From CAYYFX01 sp964571855 (GTDB taxonomy: Bacteria; ARS69): a stretch of DNA of 64,000 bases. Of this stretch, positions 63,792 through 64,000 are shown piece by piece. The stretch spans positions 124,001 through 188,000 of the forward strand of contig CAZNDO010000004.1 in the NCBI GenBank assembly GCA_964571855.1, in the 5' to 3' direction. Both the position numbers and the translations under genes were made by a program. The notes below the pieces were generated by a model, which was not told the DNA's origin, did no database searches, and saw only the letters and a list, made by a program, of their open reading frames with translations. The first letter of the stretch is position 1; every line of letters starts with the position of its first letter.

Positions 63792-64000
63792 CTACTTCCC
63801 GTCCTCGCCCTTCCGGGCATCCGGGGCGTCCCACGCCAGGATCTCCACGCTGCCGCCGGCGGCCTCGATCTTCTTCCGGGCCGACTCGCTGACCGCGTGC
63901 ACGCGGACCTTGAACGCCGCGCCGATCTCGCCCTCGCCGAGGACCTTCACCCGGGGCAGGCGGCCGGACACCACGCCCTTCTCCTTCAGGTAGTCGGCGT
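63792..64000 (-). CDS. rplO: Ribosomal protein L15 (C-terminal part; 5' end outside window)
   Basis: Only the last 68 codons are visible. RVKVLGEGEIGAAFKVRVHA and SESARKKIEAAGGSVEIL match the L15 C-terminal domain; no start lies inside the window. Confidence 0.93.
   Translation of the reverse strand, partial: ADYLKEKGVVSGRLPRVKVLGEGEIGAAFKVRVHAVSESARKKIEAAGGSVEILAWDAPDARKGEDGK

Overview
This 64 kb window is very GC-rich and densely coded, with short gaps, many 4-bp ATGA/GTGA gene overlaps and convergent genes whose 3' ends overlap. It reads as chromosome of a free-living, at least facultatively respiring Gram-negative bacterium. Supporting features are a TonB-like protein, lipoproteins, a type IV pilin, an eight-heme cytochrome c and complete haem synthesis. 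A secreted deacetylase ends in a FlgD/T9SS-like Ig domain, a trait common in FCB-group lineages. My best guess is a high-GC FCB-related lineage such as Eisenbacteria or a Gemmatimonadota relative, but no 16S gene is present to prove it. I see no IS element, phage gene, CRISPR array or integrase.

Layout. 1-1348: edge-truncated ATP-grasp ligase (minus). 1503-12588: one co-directional nine-gene run holding reductive pyrimidine catabolism (MMSDH, beta-ureidopropionase, dihydropyrimidinase, beta-alanine-type aminotransferase, PreT, PreA), then KtrB, KtrA and a HAMP-only membrane protein. 12599-17399: a type IV pilin behind a sigma-54-type promoter, a JmjC-like/SGNH pair and a TMTC-like membrane protein. 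17495-24503: a divergent H+-pyrophosphatase, a TonB-like protein, an EamA transporter, a secreted polysaccharide deacetylase and an HtrA-type protease. 24632-29977: a GT-C-like membrane protein, an octahaem cytochrome and a beta-CASP nuclease.

29953-42286 (minus): a haem supercluster in the order hemH, hemA, hemC, hemD, hemB, hemL, histidine kinase, response regulator, hemE-hemN fusion, hemY. It encodes every step from glutamyl-tRNA to protohaem. The two-component system is translationally coupled on both sides, and hemE and hemN form one reading frame. This is the most unusual system in the window.

42523-54936: EF-P with an Asn at the loop tip, a serine-palmitoyltransferase-like enzyme paired with an acetoacetate-decarboxylase-fold protein that appears to lack the catalytic Lys, citrate synthase, several small genes, an MBOAT/SGNH acyl-transfer pair with an SDR, dCMP deaminase, DoxX, a csp-desaturase-csp block and tRNA-Asn. 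55067-57325: hybrid PAS histidine kinase. 57554-64000 (minus): the spc/alpha ribosomal run rplO-secY-adk-map-infA-rpmJ-rpsM-rpsK-rpsD-rpoA-rplQ, ending in a strong terminator hairpin. rpmJ (41 codons, GTG start) is easily overlooked.

Functionally, pyrimidine bases can be taken to acetyl-CoA or propionyl-CoA from one transcript, and citrate synthase and haem synthesis support respiration. Enzyme calls rest on conserved motifs read by eye; no alignments or database searches were run.
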